Shown one piece after another: positions 37,201 through 47,218 of a DNA stretch of 64,000 nucleotides. Source of the stretch: Takifugu bimaculatus. Its lineage: Eukaryota; Chordata; Actinopteri; Tetraodontiformes; Tetraodontidae. Made by a program: the position numbers and the translations under genes. Position 1 is the first letter of the stretch; each line of letters opens with the position of its first letter. The notes under the pieces were generated by a model that did not search any database, had not been told where the DNA came from, and saw nothing but the letters and a program-made list of their open reading frames with translations. The stretch covers positions 124,001 through 188,000 of the forward strand of contig CP034980.1 of assembly GCA_004026145.2 (NCBI GenBank), given 5' to 3'.

Positions 37201-37931
37201 ACTGAGGTGAGCCGTCCTCGTCCCCGACAGACATAACGCATGTGGTATTTCTGTAAGGGCCATGTCCCATAATGTCACATGCTATGTTCGCACGGAGGAT
37301 ATATGCCGCAATTAATCCTTAAACACATCGTAAGATCCTCCGCCATTCGTCCAGCAGCCATCTGGAAAACATCCAAAAACAGCACATACCGCCCCCCCCA
37401 AGCCTCAACCCTGCCCCCAAGAAAATCAGGAAGACAGATTCATGTCAGTGCTCGCGAGTGTTTTACATCCCAACGTACTGTAGAACAATGTGGCCTTTGT
37501 GCTGTTCACCTACCGGGGAGGGGGGAGGGGAGAGGTGAGGTGGTGGAGTCGGCCCAGCGTCTCTCGGAGCGCCGTCCGATTTGCATCCACTCTCCTCTTT
37601 ACCTCATTATCACGGCGCTGGGATTATCGGACCGGCAGGTTTGGGTCAGCAGGTCTCTACGTGGGACCGAGCCCGCGGTAATTTACCCAGATTTGGGCTG
37701 TCGCTCTCGGCCGGGTTCGCGGCTCCCGGCGTTTTCTCTCGTGGCCTCTTTCACGTCGACGATGGAGGAGATAAGCACGCCGCTTCAGTGAGCTGTGACA
37801 AAAAACAGGTTCTGCTCAATAAACCAGATGTAAATAATGGCTGAAAGCAATATCGGACCCGGCTAGCTTACTCTGCTGGCTGTTTGACTTGGCTGAGATT
37901 GAGGGGGATTAGCCTCCCTATGATCCCGATG

Positions 37932-37964
37932 TGCCATTTTTGTTATTTCTATTTAAAAATGGCA
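37932..37964. repeat. AT-rich inverted repeat TGCCATTTTT / AAAAATGGCA
   Basis: Ten-base perfect arms flank a 13-base loop inside an AT-rich island about 450 bp beyond the probable fat4 3' end. Confidence 0.75.
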
Positions 37965-38423
37965 TCGCGTCGGCTTGGAATGGTAAATAAGTGGGAATCA
38001 GGTGCTCACGACTTCAGCTAATAAAGACGGAAATTGAAACGAGGACAGTCAGAACATCTGATACCAGCCAGAGGAGACATCTACGGGTTAACAACACGGA
38101 GTCTGGAGCCAACCGACAGAGTATTTCATGAACACCACCTCCACCATGCTAAGTTGCTAAAAAATAGTACCCAGAGCACGCAGCATTCGTTAGCTAATTA
38201 GCGTTAATTTAGCCTACCGAGTGGGCTTGGACCCTCCACCGAGCAGTAGCGTGCAGCTCTCTACTGGACATTAATCAAGTAAATTTGCCATTCGATAGCA
38301 ACAAATTAGCAGCAGAAGAATTCCGAAACCCTTCCCTGACCAAGAGCAGCACAAACGTAACTAAGTTTTAGCTTCACTCCGATGGAAACGTGACCGTTGA
38401 AGCAGCCTTTAAATAAATATTTT

Positions 38424-38429
38424 TTTATT
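38424..38429 (-). terminator. candidate distal polyadenylation signal AATAAA
   Basis: TTTATT on the plus strand reads AATAAA in the fat4 sense direction, about 980 bases after the stop, inside an AT-rich block. Cleavage would fall near 38400-38412. No strong GU-rich element was recognised just downstream, so this is a candidate. Confidence 0.5.
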
Positions 38430-39093
38430 CTGTTATTGGCTTTTTACAAGTACAAAGCATACAGCATGTTATAGTTTATCAAAAGTGGAAAATACTGATG
38501 TTACATATGTAACAAATGTAAAAAATAAGTCTTCAAACTTACTTTCCCCGAAAGCAAGAACTTACACTTCAGCATATGAAAATATCCATAAAAACACAGC
38601 TTAAGTAATTTAAGTTAATAAACAGTACAAAAATGTCAAAACCGTACATGTCAAAATGGTGGACACACACACACACCAACGACTCCACGAGTTCTCGTGA
38701 AATTAAAAAATGTACACGTTTTAGTTTTACAGGATCCACATATCGTCACCATGGCGTCACACAGGGAGGAAAAAAAACATGGCAAATCTGAAAAGAACCC
38801 CCTGAAGTCCAGGAGAACATTATCCTCAAATGTCTGTAAGGCAGGGACTGGACGGACGGACGGACGGGCGGGAAACACCGGCAAAGACGGACGGGAAAAG
38901 TCGCCACGGCACCGTTTTGGGCCGCGTCCTGTCGGCAGGTGCGGCCGCATTCGACACCTGCTTCCTTTTAGCTAAGTTCACTATGGACCCCGACAAAGAC
39001 GAAAACACCGGGCTGCCTTTAGGATCGCTGGAGTTCTTTTCCCGTGTTAAAGTTCTCAGCAGTCTTATCTCGCAGCTGTGAGGCCGCTCTGTT

Positions 39094-39099
39094 TTTATT
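39094..39099 (-). terminator. candidate proximal polyadenylation signal AATAAA
   Basis: A second exact AATAAA in the fat4 sense direction lies about 310 bases after the stop. Use of it would give a short 3' UTR. It is a single hexamer with no further support. Confidence 0.3.
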
Positions 39100-39404
39100 T
39101 TTTCGGAGAGGAGCAGCCGCATCGGTAATAAAAACCAGAAGTGTTTGATGGAGATATTGTGAAAGGACCTATATGGGATTCATGTGTGCGTGTAAATGGG
39201 AACGAGGCCTCTGAGACGTGAGTGCACGACTGTACAGAATATTCCAAGATGGCCGCCCCGCAGGTTCGCTGCCTTACCGCGCTGAGAGTCGTCTCGTTAC
39301 TCTGATTAATGCGAAAACAACACAAAGTCTCTTGAAATTTACAGACTTCCTTTTTTTTCTTTAAACGGAGAACTTCGTATTCTACAACGTCCAAATAAAT
39401 ATTC

Positions 39405-41314
39405 TCATACATATTGTTCGGCTTCTCCCTCGTTCAGGATGGTCACTGAGCCGTCCCCGCTGTTCATCTCAATGTCCTTCGCCGCCGCGTTCTCTGGCAG
39501 CGAGGCTAAGTCCTTGAACACGTCCACATACTGTCCAAAACCTGGGCCCCAGTTCAACAGATTGTCCCAGTTGAAGCCCCCAGTCTGCTGGCCTAGCTTG
39601 TGGGGCAGGGTGTAGTGCTGGTCCGTCGGAGGCATCTGGGCAACACCCGGCCCTCCTTCTGCCCTCCGACTCGAATATCTCCTCTGCTTCATCCTCCCGC
39701 CGTAGTCCTCGTCGTCGGCGTCCGACTCGTTGACCTGCGAGAGCTTCGGGACTCTGGAGCTGTAGGACACCGGTTTTTCCCGGTCGTACTCCATCTCGGA
39801 ACAAGTGAAGGAGTCGTGCGAGTCACTTTCTGAGGAGGACTCTGGGGCAGGGATGCCGTCGGCTGGATTGCGGACCCTCGACAGCGGCCTGCGGCAGTCC
39901 TCCTCGGAGCTGGAGCGCCCGTGGTCGGCGCTGCAGATGCTGGGGTTGCGTGGCCGCGGAGTATTCAGCCGCTCCACTTCCTCGATGGACAGCCCCACAG
40001 GAGGTCCCGTCTCCAGGGGAATCTGTTCAATCGGCTGTTTGAGCCGACTGCTGGGCCTGGAGGTGTGGCCATGGCTGACCATGGTCTGCGGACTCTTGCT
40101 CCGCCTCCCCAGCCGGGTGGCGTAGTTGAACATGGGTGGCGGCTGGCACATGTCATTGTGCAGGTCCAGCGGGCTGCCCTCGCGGCGGGCCAAGTTCAGC
40201 TCTCTAGTCGGGGTGTTCCGGTAAAAAGAAGAAGGTTTGGTAAATGGTGCAGGGGAGTGTCTGGAAAGAGGGTTAGGGGTGGGGCACGCAGAGTGGGAGT
40301 GGCTAAGCGGAGTGGACCTCAGTGCTTGGGTGTACTGAGGCTGGTATGTGTAACTGGTGGCTCCTAGGGGTAGGGGGGACTGTCTGGCAAAGCCCAGTGG
40401 GCTGTGTCTCTGGATGGAGAACTTGGGCGTGTGGCTGCGGAACTGTTTGTAGTGCTGGATGATGTCTGCGTCCGAGGGGGCGATGCTGCTAGCGTTGTCT
40501 ATGTCGTAGTGTTCGATGTCTGCCTCCTGGCCGTTACAGGGGGCGCACGGGGCGCTGGGGACGGCCTCGTTGTTGTGGGGGATGTCCGTTTCATCGTATA
40601 TCAGATAAGGGTTCTCCCGCTCAATGATGTCCGGTTTGGGGTTCCCTTCTGGTTGTTTCCGGACTGTCATGTCGTCTCCGTACGGTGGGATGTTGTCTGG
40701 GTCATCAAACGCTACGTTCTCGCTGCCCTTTTTCTTTTTCTTCTTTTTCTTCTCCTTGGGCTTCTTCTCCTTGGGCTCCTTTGGCACTTTGGTCTTGTTG
40801 CGGCCCCGGCAGTGGTTGCACAGGATGAGGCCGAGCACCACCAGCGCGAGAACAGTGGCACAGCTGCCAACGATTGCTGGCACCGCCCAAATGGGCAGCA
40901 CCATGGTCTCTGCTGTGGGGTTTGGACTGCACACAAATGCGCCGTTGTTAGCCGTCTTACAGACGGTACCCTCGGGACACTGGACACCCAAACAGGCCAC
41001 CAAAGTCTCGCAACTCTTTCCTGTGTAGAACTCGGAGCAGACACAAGTGAAACCTGAGTGGAGGCCCGGCACACAGCTGCCCTGGTTCTGGCAGGGATTA
41101 GAGGCGCAGTCACCGGGCGGGACACACTGGTATGTGTACCACTGGTTGACACACATCAAGCCGTCCCAGCACGGGTTGCTCTCACACAGGTTCGGACCCC
41201 TGCAGCCGATCTTGACAGACGAACTGGTCTTGGTCAGGGTGACGAGGCTGTGTTCTCCGGTGAAGGGCAGGTTCTCCCCGTTGTACCTCACATAGGCCAG
41301 GCAGCCATCAAAAC
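39405..41314 (-). CDS. fat4: fat4 exon 17: end of laminin G 2, two EGFs, transmembrane helix and cytoplasmic tail
   Basis: The terminal exon starts after TTGGTTCGCAG and encodes 635 residues (fragment residues 2023-2657) plus TGA at 39405-39407. Order: FDGCLAYVRYNGE to KIGCRGPN closes laminin G 2; EGF6 (SNPCWDGLMC...YQC); EGF7 (CASNPCQNQGSC...GKSC); a cysteine pair region; one hydrophobic helix from IWAVPAIVGS to LGLILC at 40818-40892; a basic stretch rich in Lys; then a tail of about 450 residues with GSENVAFDDPDN, NPYLIYDETDIPHN, SIAPSDADIIQHYKQF, GLSIEEVERLNTPRPRNPS and NWDNLLNWGPGFG. The end is GEAEQYV. In mammals the tail takes part in polarity and Hippo-linked signalling; the near-verbatim blocks suggest the same role here. 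Confidence 0.97.
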
Positions 41315-42853
41315 CTGCGAACCAATGAGAGGAAAGCAGTTCAGCAAACAGATGTTCCAGTAGCCACCCCATCAAGACTCTTGTTTGTCATTTAACTTTG
41401 CTAGTTTGATAAGCAGCCGGATCCTTTAACCAGCGGAGCTTATTTTGGGCATTTTATAGACCGTCATTAGAAGGGAAGAGTCTGCAGAGCTTCAACTGGT
41501 TCCGTACTAACAACAGGAACCTGCGCACGGAATCAGAGCTGAAGGAATTTTGTTTGGATGGCTAATTGGTTCAACCTTGGACCGCGGGAAAAAAAAAGGG
41601 ATTGTTAAAACGAGCCGAATCAATCGAGATATTTTCACGTCACCGCCGTCATTATCTGCGTGGTCGCTCCGGGGCGCACATCTGGCTCGGATCATCGCGG
41701 GACTGCGCGTTGCCTGACAGCGCTGCCCCACTAGCGCAAATCGATTTGTTTTATTCAATTATTCCTCTGCAGATTAAATCCATTCTGGACTCTTCGTTGG
41801 CTCTCAGCAGGACGCAGCGGAGCGCCGGCCGCTCCGCCCACGAGGCTGGTTTCACATGTGTTGGTCCTCAAGATTAAAACTGGAACAAATCGCTGGAATT
41901 GCTGGTTTCTACCATATCATTTCTGAAGATTCGATTAGGTTTCCTGAAACTCCCCGCGTTGCATCACGTCCCCCTGGAAACCCTGTCCTTCACCTCTTAC
42001 TAATTGCTCTTCCCACGCGCTCCAGGACATCCGAGCCAGGAGTCAATGGGACAGAGAACAGTGGAGGTTCTCAGATGTTCTCGCTCCCAATTAGACTCAA
42101 ATTAAACCAACACTGGCTATTTTGTCTGTAAATGATGCTCTGATAAAGAAATATTTATTCACGGCAGGTAAATCTCTGCCGGGTCGAAGGGCCTCGGATC
42201 GCCGAGTGTGTTGGACCGACACCAAATATGGTCAGTTTGCGCAGCACAAATAATTCACTGCCAAAAAAAGGGGTTGAGTTGGATTTCTGAGGCTCCGGAG
42301 CTCCGGAGCTCGGCGTATACGAGCGGATCCATGCGTTCCCGCTCCCAGCGTGTAAAAGAGGTTGCCATAACACATAAAAACAGAGCTGCATTAGCAATTT
42401 CCAGCGAAAGCCTCACCGAGCGTGTTTGACACAACATGTAAATACACGCGGGCAGCACACGTGTGTGTGTGTGTGTGTGTGAGACGTGTGAGAGACGAAG
42501 CAAACAAGATAAATGTCCGAAATTCCTGGTGTCTTTTCCCCCGGCGGGGCGGAAAAGCCTCCGAGGAAGCTTCTAGAGTCGTGGTGGGATGCTGGAGCTG
42601 TCCGCCGTGGATCGGAATAACAACATTCCTCCGGATCCTTAAAGGGAACACGGAGCGCTCTCGCCGCATACATTAGCTACTCCGGACTGAAAACCGAGCG
42701 CGGCCGTTTGATGTTTTTGGACACACGTCGGGACCATTTTGAGGTCGGCGGCTCTTCGGTTGCATTAACGACGGAGAGGAAATAGACTGACGTATTTATC
42801 CTGTGGTGAAACTGGAAGTGACGTTTCCGTCCTCGGGGGCGGACTCGGCTCAC
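41315..42853 (-). other. fat4 intron 16
   Basis: 1,539 nt, GTGAGC to TTCGCAG. It holds a (GT)n tract at about 42461-42482 and a 16-bp palindrome CTCCGGAGCTCCGGAG near 42295. No other feature was seen. Confidence 0.8.
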
Positions 42854-43115
42854 CTGCAGCTGTTTTCTGCTGAGCTGGTCCTGGTGGGATCCCTCCCAGG
42901 GACAAGGTGAGCACACCGAGACCTCCGAAGTCCTGGGTGGTGTGTTGGACGACCCTGGAGTGAGTGCCGTCCACCTGGAGCAGGGTGGCGGAGCCGTTCC
43001 TGACCAGCTGCAGCGTGTGCCACTGGCCGTCGGAGAGCGGAGCGTCGCCGATGGTCCGCTCCACCTTCCCCACCGCGCCGGCGTCGGAGATGTACTGGAT
43101 GTTGCCATTCCTCAG
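42854..43115 (-). CDS. fat4: fat4 exon 16: middle of laminin G domain 2
   Basis: This 262-nt exon begins at a codon boundary after TTTCCACCTCCCAG and encodes 87 whole residues: LRNGNIQYISDAGAVGKVER, LSDGQWHTLQLVRNG, VVQHTTQDFGGLGVLTLSLGG and IPPGPAQQKTAA. SDGQWHT and FGG...LGG are standard laminin G strands. It ends with a single G before GTGAGC, which completes Gly with exon 17. Confidence 0.93.
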
Positions 43116-44700
43116 CTGGGAGGTGGAAACACAGAAACACATGCAGCACAATTGTTACTATCGTCACTTCACGCCTATAAAACCTTCCAGACTCGGATTT
43201 GGGGTTGAACCAATGTGACGAAAGGCCGGCCGGGGGAAGAACCGCGGTTCTTTGAGCCGACACGTGCGCGGCGCCTCGGCCCGGCGTCGAGATTGAAGAG
43301 ATCGGGTTTCTGCCCGTTAGCTAAAGCAAGCAACATAACGCTCAGATTGGCACTACGTTGAGCCTAGCATGCTAGCGGAGGAGCAGCTAGAAGGAAAAGA
43401 TTTGAAGCTGTATGTAAATAGACCAAATCGCTGGTTAAATGAAAGCGGGTGGCGAGCTGAGCCCTGGCCGGACACAAATACACTCCCATAACTCCTCTTA
43501 GACGGGCGCATCGCGGCTCCGGGTGTCAACATCCATCACGGGCGATGAGGGGAAGGTCTTTTCACCACTCAGCCGTCAGAATCCAAAGGAGGGGGTCAAA
43601 GATTGAAAGGCTGGCAGTCCTGAAAGTCCCTGCCAGCAGGAGGCCGCGCAGTCAATCATGTCATCATCACGCCGGCTGTCGGCGCAGCTGAGGGGACTGA
43701 ACCGAATCACGACCCGCGAACAGCAAATTTAACGAAATTCACTCTTCGTCCGCCCACGGGGGCCTTCCGACGGAGAGAGGGAGGGAAATTAATCAAGTTC
43801 ACTCTGGCATGGACAACAAATTTGCGGCTTATGCTGCGCATGGTAATCTCATATGTGCACTCTTCACTTCCATGGAAAAGTAATCCCGTTCTCCGTCTTT
43901 CAAAGACTCACAAAATCAGTAATGATAAGTCGTTTCCGGAAGAGCTGATTTAAAATAGGAAAATGGAAAGTCCCCCCTGCCAAAGAACGCCGAGTGCTCC
44001 AAACCTGGGAAAGAGATTAGCCAGTTTATCTCTTAAACATCTTGTTTAATGCATCTCAGTATATTTAGTTCGGACTCTCGACACGTGCGCACGGACGGCA
44101 TGTGCTGCCGCAGCTGCTCCACTTTTTTAGCTGCGCTGGTGATTTTCAGCACTCAGGAAGCTGCGACGGCCTTTCAATGAGCACCGGGGGGGAGGGGGGG
44201 GGTCCAAAAAGACATATCGGAGAGGATGAATGAGCACTGAGGCCTGTTTGGGTTGCTGCCCGGGATCAAAAACCGGATGAGGAAGAGATGGAGGAGTTGG
44301 AATAAACTGCCAAATGACTGTTAGTAGGTGAAAAGTCGGGTCTCCCGGATCGGATCGGGTCTCCCAAACTGTCCGGGAGGCGAAGAAAACATCCGTTAAT
44401 GGTGACTTTCATGTTAGCTAATGGTGTGAGGAGACAGGAAGTCTTCAGAGAGAGGACAGAAATGGTTCAACAGGACACACAAGCATCGAGTGTTGTTAAA
44501 GTGTTGTAGCTTCTGAGTTAGCTTCCAGGCTAGCAAACATTCAAGACGTTCCCAACGTCCAAGCAGCTTCCAGGGTGTTTGATTACCTCTAGAATGCGTG
44601 TTTACAGGAATCAGTGAGTGGGTAAACATTGGTTCTGATTTGAATTCATGTCCAAAAAAAGGCTTGAAGGAGGTTCAGGAGGAGGAATGGGAGCGCGTAC
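43116..44700 (-). other. fat4 intron 15
   Basis: 1,585 nt, GTACGC to CCTCCCAG. 43725-43880 is an AT-rich stretch with AAATTTAACGAAATTC and AATTAATCAAG, a possible intronic regulatory element. A G-rich tract is near 44186-44202. Confidence 0.75.
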
Positions 44701-44918
44701 CTTCACGGTGGTGTAGTTGCTGCTCTCCTGCACGTGCAGCAGGGTCCCGCTCTTCCCGCGAGTCCTGAACTTCACCTCCAGCCTGCTGGGTCCCGAGGGG
44801 TCAGAGGCCGCCCCCGGCAGGGCCCGTCTCAACAGCACGTCGCGTTTGGGACCTGGTTTCAGGGCGTAGTCCAGGCGGCCCGTGCCGTCCAGGGACAGGG
44901 CGGTGTCCACGCTCACGT
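44701..44918 (-). CDS. fat4: fat4 exon 15: start of laminin G domain 2
   Basis: This 218-nt exon starts after CTCCTCCCCCCGCAG and encodes 72 whole residues after the split Tyr codon: VSVDTALSLDGTGRLDYAL at the start, LEVKFRTRGKSGTLLHV and ESSNYTTVK at the end. These are the first strands of the second laminin G domain. It ends on a codon boundary at AAG/GTACGC. The segment PGAASDPSGPSR is a GC-rich loop that looks lineage-specific. Confidence 0.93.
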
Positions 44919-46059
44919 CTGCGGGGGGAGGAGATTCTCGTCAGTGCGCCCGTCTCTCACAGGCCATTGTAAAATTGATGTTTCCACTTTGGTGCTGGTG
45001 CATATTCAGGACTAAATGATTTTCCTAATCCGCCTGCCATAACCACAAACTGCCTCTTACATTCTCACCAGCGGTCACAAAGACCTTCCCGTAACTGAGA
45101 GATGTGGGTCGGCGGCGGCGGCCGGCGCCCCCCAACCCCGGTGAAACGCCGCGTGTTTAAAGCTGCAGCGCAACATCGGCGGCGCCGCCCACTTTCGAAT
45201 CGCTGTTTTTTTCACGCTTCATTGTCGAGCTGGACCCAAGTTGGCCGCTGGCTCGCCACCGACGCAAGAATCGACCGTGACGCCAAGTGGCAAATAAAAT
45301 AGTTCCTTTCAGATTTAGACTGACAGACGGAGTCGACTTGCAGCCACTCGGGATGGAAATTCCTTATTTTTTAAGGTCGTGTTCCGTTTAGCTGCGTGGA
45401 GGAAATCCAGATACATCTGCAGATAAACATAGAAATTACCGGGGAATTTGAGAACGCTTCGGAATTTTTGAGGATGGCCTCATGCGCACTAGCTAAAAAC
45501 GCCTGCGTGTCCCTGAAATCCGTGTTGATTTTGTTCTCAAACGTTCTTGATTAATGTGTGAAAGAGCCACGTTTGACCTGCATCCCTGATCCAAACCTCG
45601 GGGGTCAGACGCAGGTCAGAGCCATTGTGGCCCGGCGTTGCATCACGGGCTCGGCTCCATTGTTGGGTACGAGCAGACGCAACACCGAAACCACCAACAG
45701 CCCATCATCTTGTTAACTGCAAAGTTCTGCTGGGAAAATACACAGGAACAACTGGAAGGAGGCGCTGAAGGAACGCCGAGGGAACCGCAGTCGAGTTTAG
45801 GGTGTCTGGGGAGGCGACCGTGACCTTTGACCCTCCGGACTGGAGGACACCCTGACAGCAAGGCTAACGACTGGTAGCACTGAACCTTCAGAGGTTCTCG
45901 AGGTTCTCGAAACGGGTATTTACACACAAAAGGCTTTGAAGCAACCCTCATCACGCCGTCTGTGAGGCGGGGGCGCGGATCCACGAGTCACGAGGAAAGA
46001 ACCAGGAAGAACCAGGAAGAATCAGGAGGGAACACACACTCCGGAGGAGCTGCGCTTAC
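44919..46059 (-). other. fat4 intron 14
   Basis: 1,141 nt, GTAAGC to CCCGCAG. It contains a DR1-like site on the minus strand at 45821-45833 and nothing else notable. Confidence 0.75.
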
Positions 46060-46184
46060 ATTTCTCACAGAATCTGCCGGTGAAGCCGTCCACGCACTGG
46101 CACTGCTGCCAGGACCAGTGGTCCAAACAGGTGCCCCCGTGTCTGCAGGGGCTGGCGGTGCAGGCTCCTTCCAGTCTCGGACAT
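46060..46184 (-). CDS. fat4: fat4 exon 14: EGF module 5 between the two laminin G domains
   Basis: This 125-nt exon follows TGTGTCTGCAG and encodes 41 whole residues: CPRLEGACTASPCRHGGTC, then WSWQQCQCVDGFTGRFCEK, a six-cysteine EGF-like module. The first base completes an Arg codon and the last base, T, joins AC from exon 15 to give Tyr. The donor is a good GTAAGC. A run of 24 C on the transcribed sense strand (46219-46242) lies about 35-58 bases upstream of its acceptor. Confidence 0.93.
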
Positions 46185-46457
46185 CTGCAGACACACAAAA
46201 CCCACAATCAGACAGCGTGGGGGGGGGGGGGGGGGGGGGGGGAGGGAATTTGCATGTTAAAGGATCCGTCCTCGCCATTCACGGGAAAATTCTCGGGAAT
46301 TCTGCAATAAAAATCTGCTTTTAGGAGGAGAAAACCGTCTTTTGAGTCCTCCTGGGGGCTGGAACAGATGTCCCACAGTGAGGGTGGGGGCGAGCAGGCG
46401 GGACGGGCCGAGACCACGACGGGCAGAAAAGGGAAGTGAGCGACAGATGGTACCGAC
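46185..46457 (-). other. fat4 intron 13 with C24 run
   Basis: 273 nt, GTCGGT to GTCTGCAG. On the sense strand a run of 24 C (G24 on plus, 46219-46242) lies about 35-58 bases before the acceptor. Confidence 0.85.
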
Positions 46458-46637
46458 CTGTCAAGGATGCCGCGGGACGCCAGCGCCTGACTCGGCTCCA
46501 GCGGGCGGCCGTTCACGGCGAACTCCATGATGCAGCCCACAAAGTCGTGGGTGGCGATCTGCCCCCGCCGATGGAGGACGGGTTCTATTGACCTCACGCC
46601 ACCGACCGAGAGCCGGTTGGGCTGCACGTCCAGAATC
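46458..46637 (-). CDS. fat4: fat4 exon 13: end of laminin G domain 1
   Basis: This 180-nt exon begins after CCGTCTGCAG, completes the Trp codon from exon 12 and encodes 59 whole residues from ILDVQPNRLSVGG through HDFVGCIMEFAVNG to ASRGILD. The FVGCI...NG motif is the typical C-terminal strand of a laminin G domain. The donor CAG/GTCGGT is weak at +3. A GTACCA lies four bases further on, but using it would break the frame. The last two bases, AG, join the A of exon 14 to make Arg before CPRLEG. Confidence 0.92.
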
Positions 46638-46705
46638 CTGCAGACGGAGGGAAGCTTCAATACACAACAGGACAAAAGGACATATGCACAGAAATGTCAT
46701 TCACA

Positions 46706-46743
<38 letters not shown>

Positions 46744-47132
46744 CAACACTGAGAGAAGCTGGAGGTCATTGTGTTCCCTGTGTTCCCTCATCTGCCAAGT
46801 GTCTCTCTCTCTCTCTCTCTCCCTCTCTCTCACACACACACAACAACAACCTTCGATTCTTTGCAGAGATGCATGTGTTTACGTTTTAGGTTCTGCTAGC
46901 ATTCCCCGGGTTAGTCTGAGGGCTACGGCTAACGTCTGTATCATGTCACTTGCAGCTCTAAAACCTTAACTGGTCAGGGACCAGTAGAGGGGGGGCCTCA
47001 GAACGTTCAACCCAAAGCAAGTGGAACAAATCCTTACTGGTTTGGTACTATTCCGCTTCACAAGCCTCCGAGGTGAAACCGCATCATTTCATGCTAATTC
47101 TGCTCTCACACACGCGTGTGTGTTTTCCTTAC
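46638..47132 (-). other. fat4 intron 12 with (AC)n and (CT)n tracts
   Basis: 495 nt, GTAAGG to GTCTGCAG. (AC)n at about 46709-46742 and (CT)n(CA)n at 46801-46851. A weak CTCF-like CCAGTAGAGGGGG is near 46981. Confidence 0.8.
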
Positions 47133-47218
47133 CAGTCGGTGTGAACTGCCACATTGCTCACGGCGCAATAACCTGGTTCCTGGTCGTCGCCGCACAAGTC
47201 AAGGGTCAGGGATGCCGC
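47133..47218 (-). CDS. fat4: fat4 exon 12 (86 nt): middle of laminin G domain 1
   Basis: This small exon encodes 28 whole residues (AASLTLD through NVAVHTD, with the cysteine-bearing DLCGDDQEPGYCAV between) and two bases of the next Trp codon. It is supported by phase agreement on both sides and by its fit between the ARRAGM end of exon 11 and ILDVQPNR of exon 13. The donor is a good GTAAGG. The acceptor is unusual: a long (TG)n tract stands only eight bases before the exon, in place of a normal polypyrimidine tract. At 86 nt, its loss would shift the frame. Confidence 0.88.

Larger units (their letters stand above)
32610..38399. other. flank immediately 3' of fat4, no gene seen; several AT-rich islands
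   Basis: C23 at 35208-35230; a perfect 10-bp inverted repeat at 34261-34290; candidate conserved elements at 36735-36960, 37230-37330 and 37880-38030. No coding region or RNA gene is supported. Confidence 0.45.
38400..39404 (-). other. fat4: probable fat4 3' UTR
   Basis: This is the stretch directly after the TGA stop. It has no long reading frame. The distal third (about 38400-38660) is strongly AT-rich compared with flanking DNA and contains the likely polyadenylation signal at 38424-38429. UGUA-type words on the sense strand could be Pumilio or CFIm contacts. The 3' end is inferred from composition and the signal, not from transcript data. Confidence 0.55.

Noticed and set aside
40404..41057. 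217-codon plus-strand frame opposite fat4 exon 17
   Set aside because: It is an antisense shadow of a GC-rich, strongly conserved coding exon.
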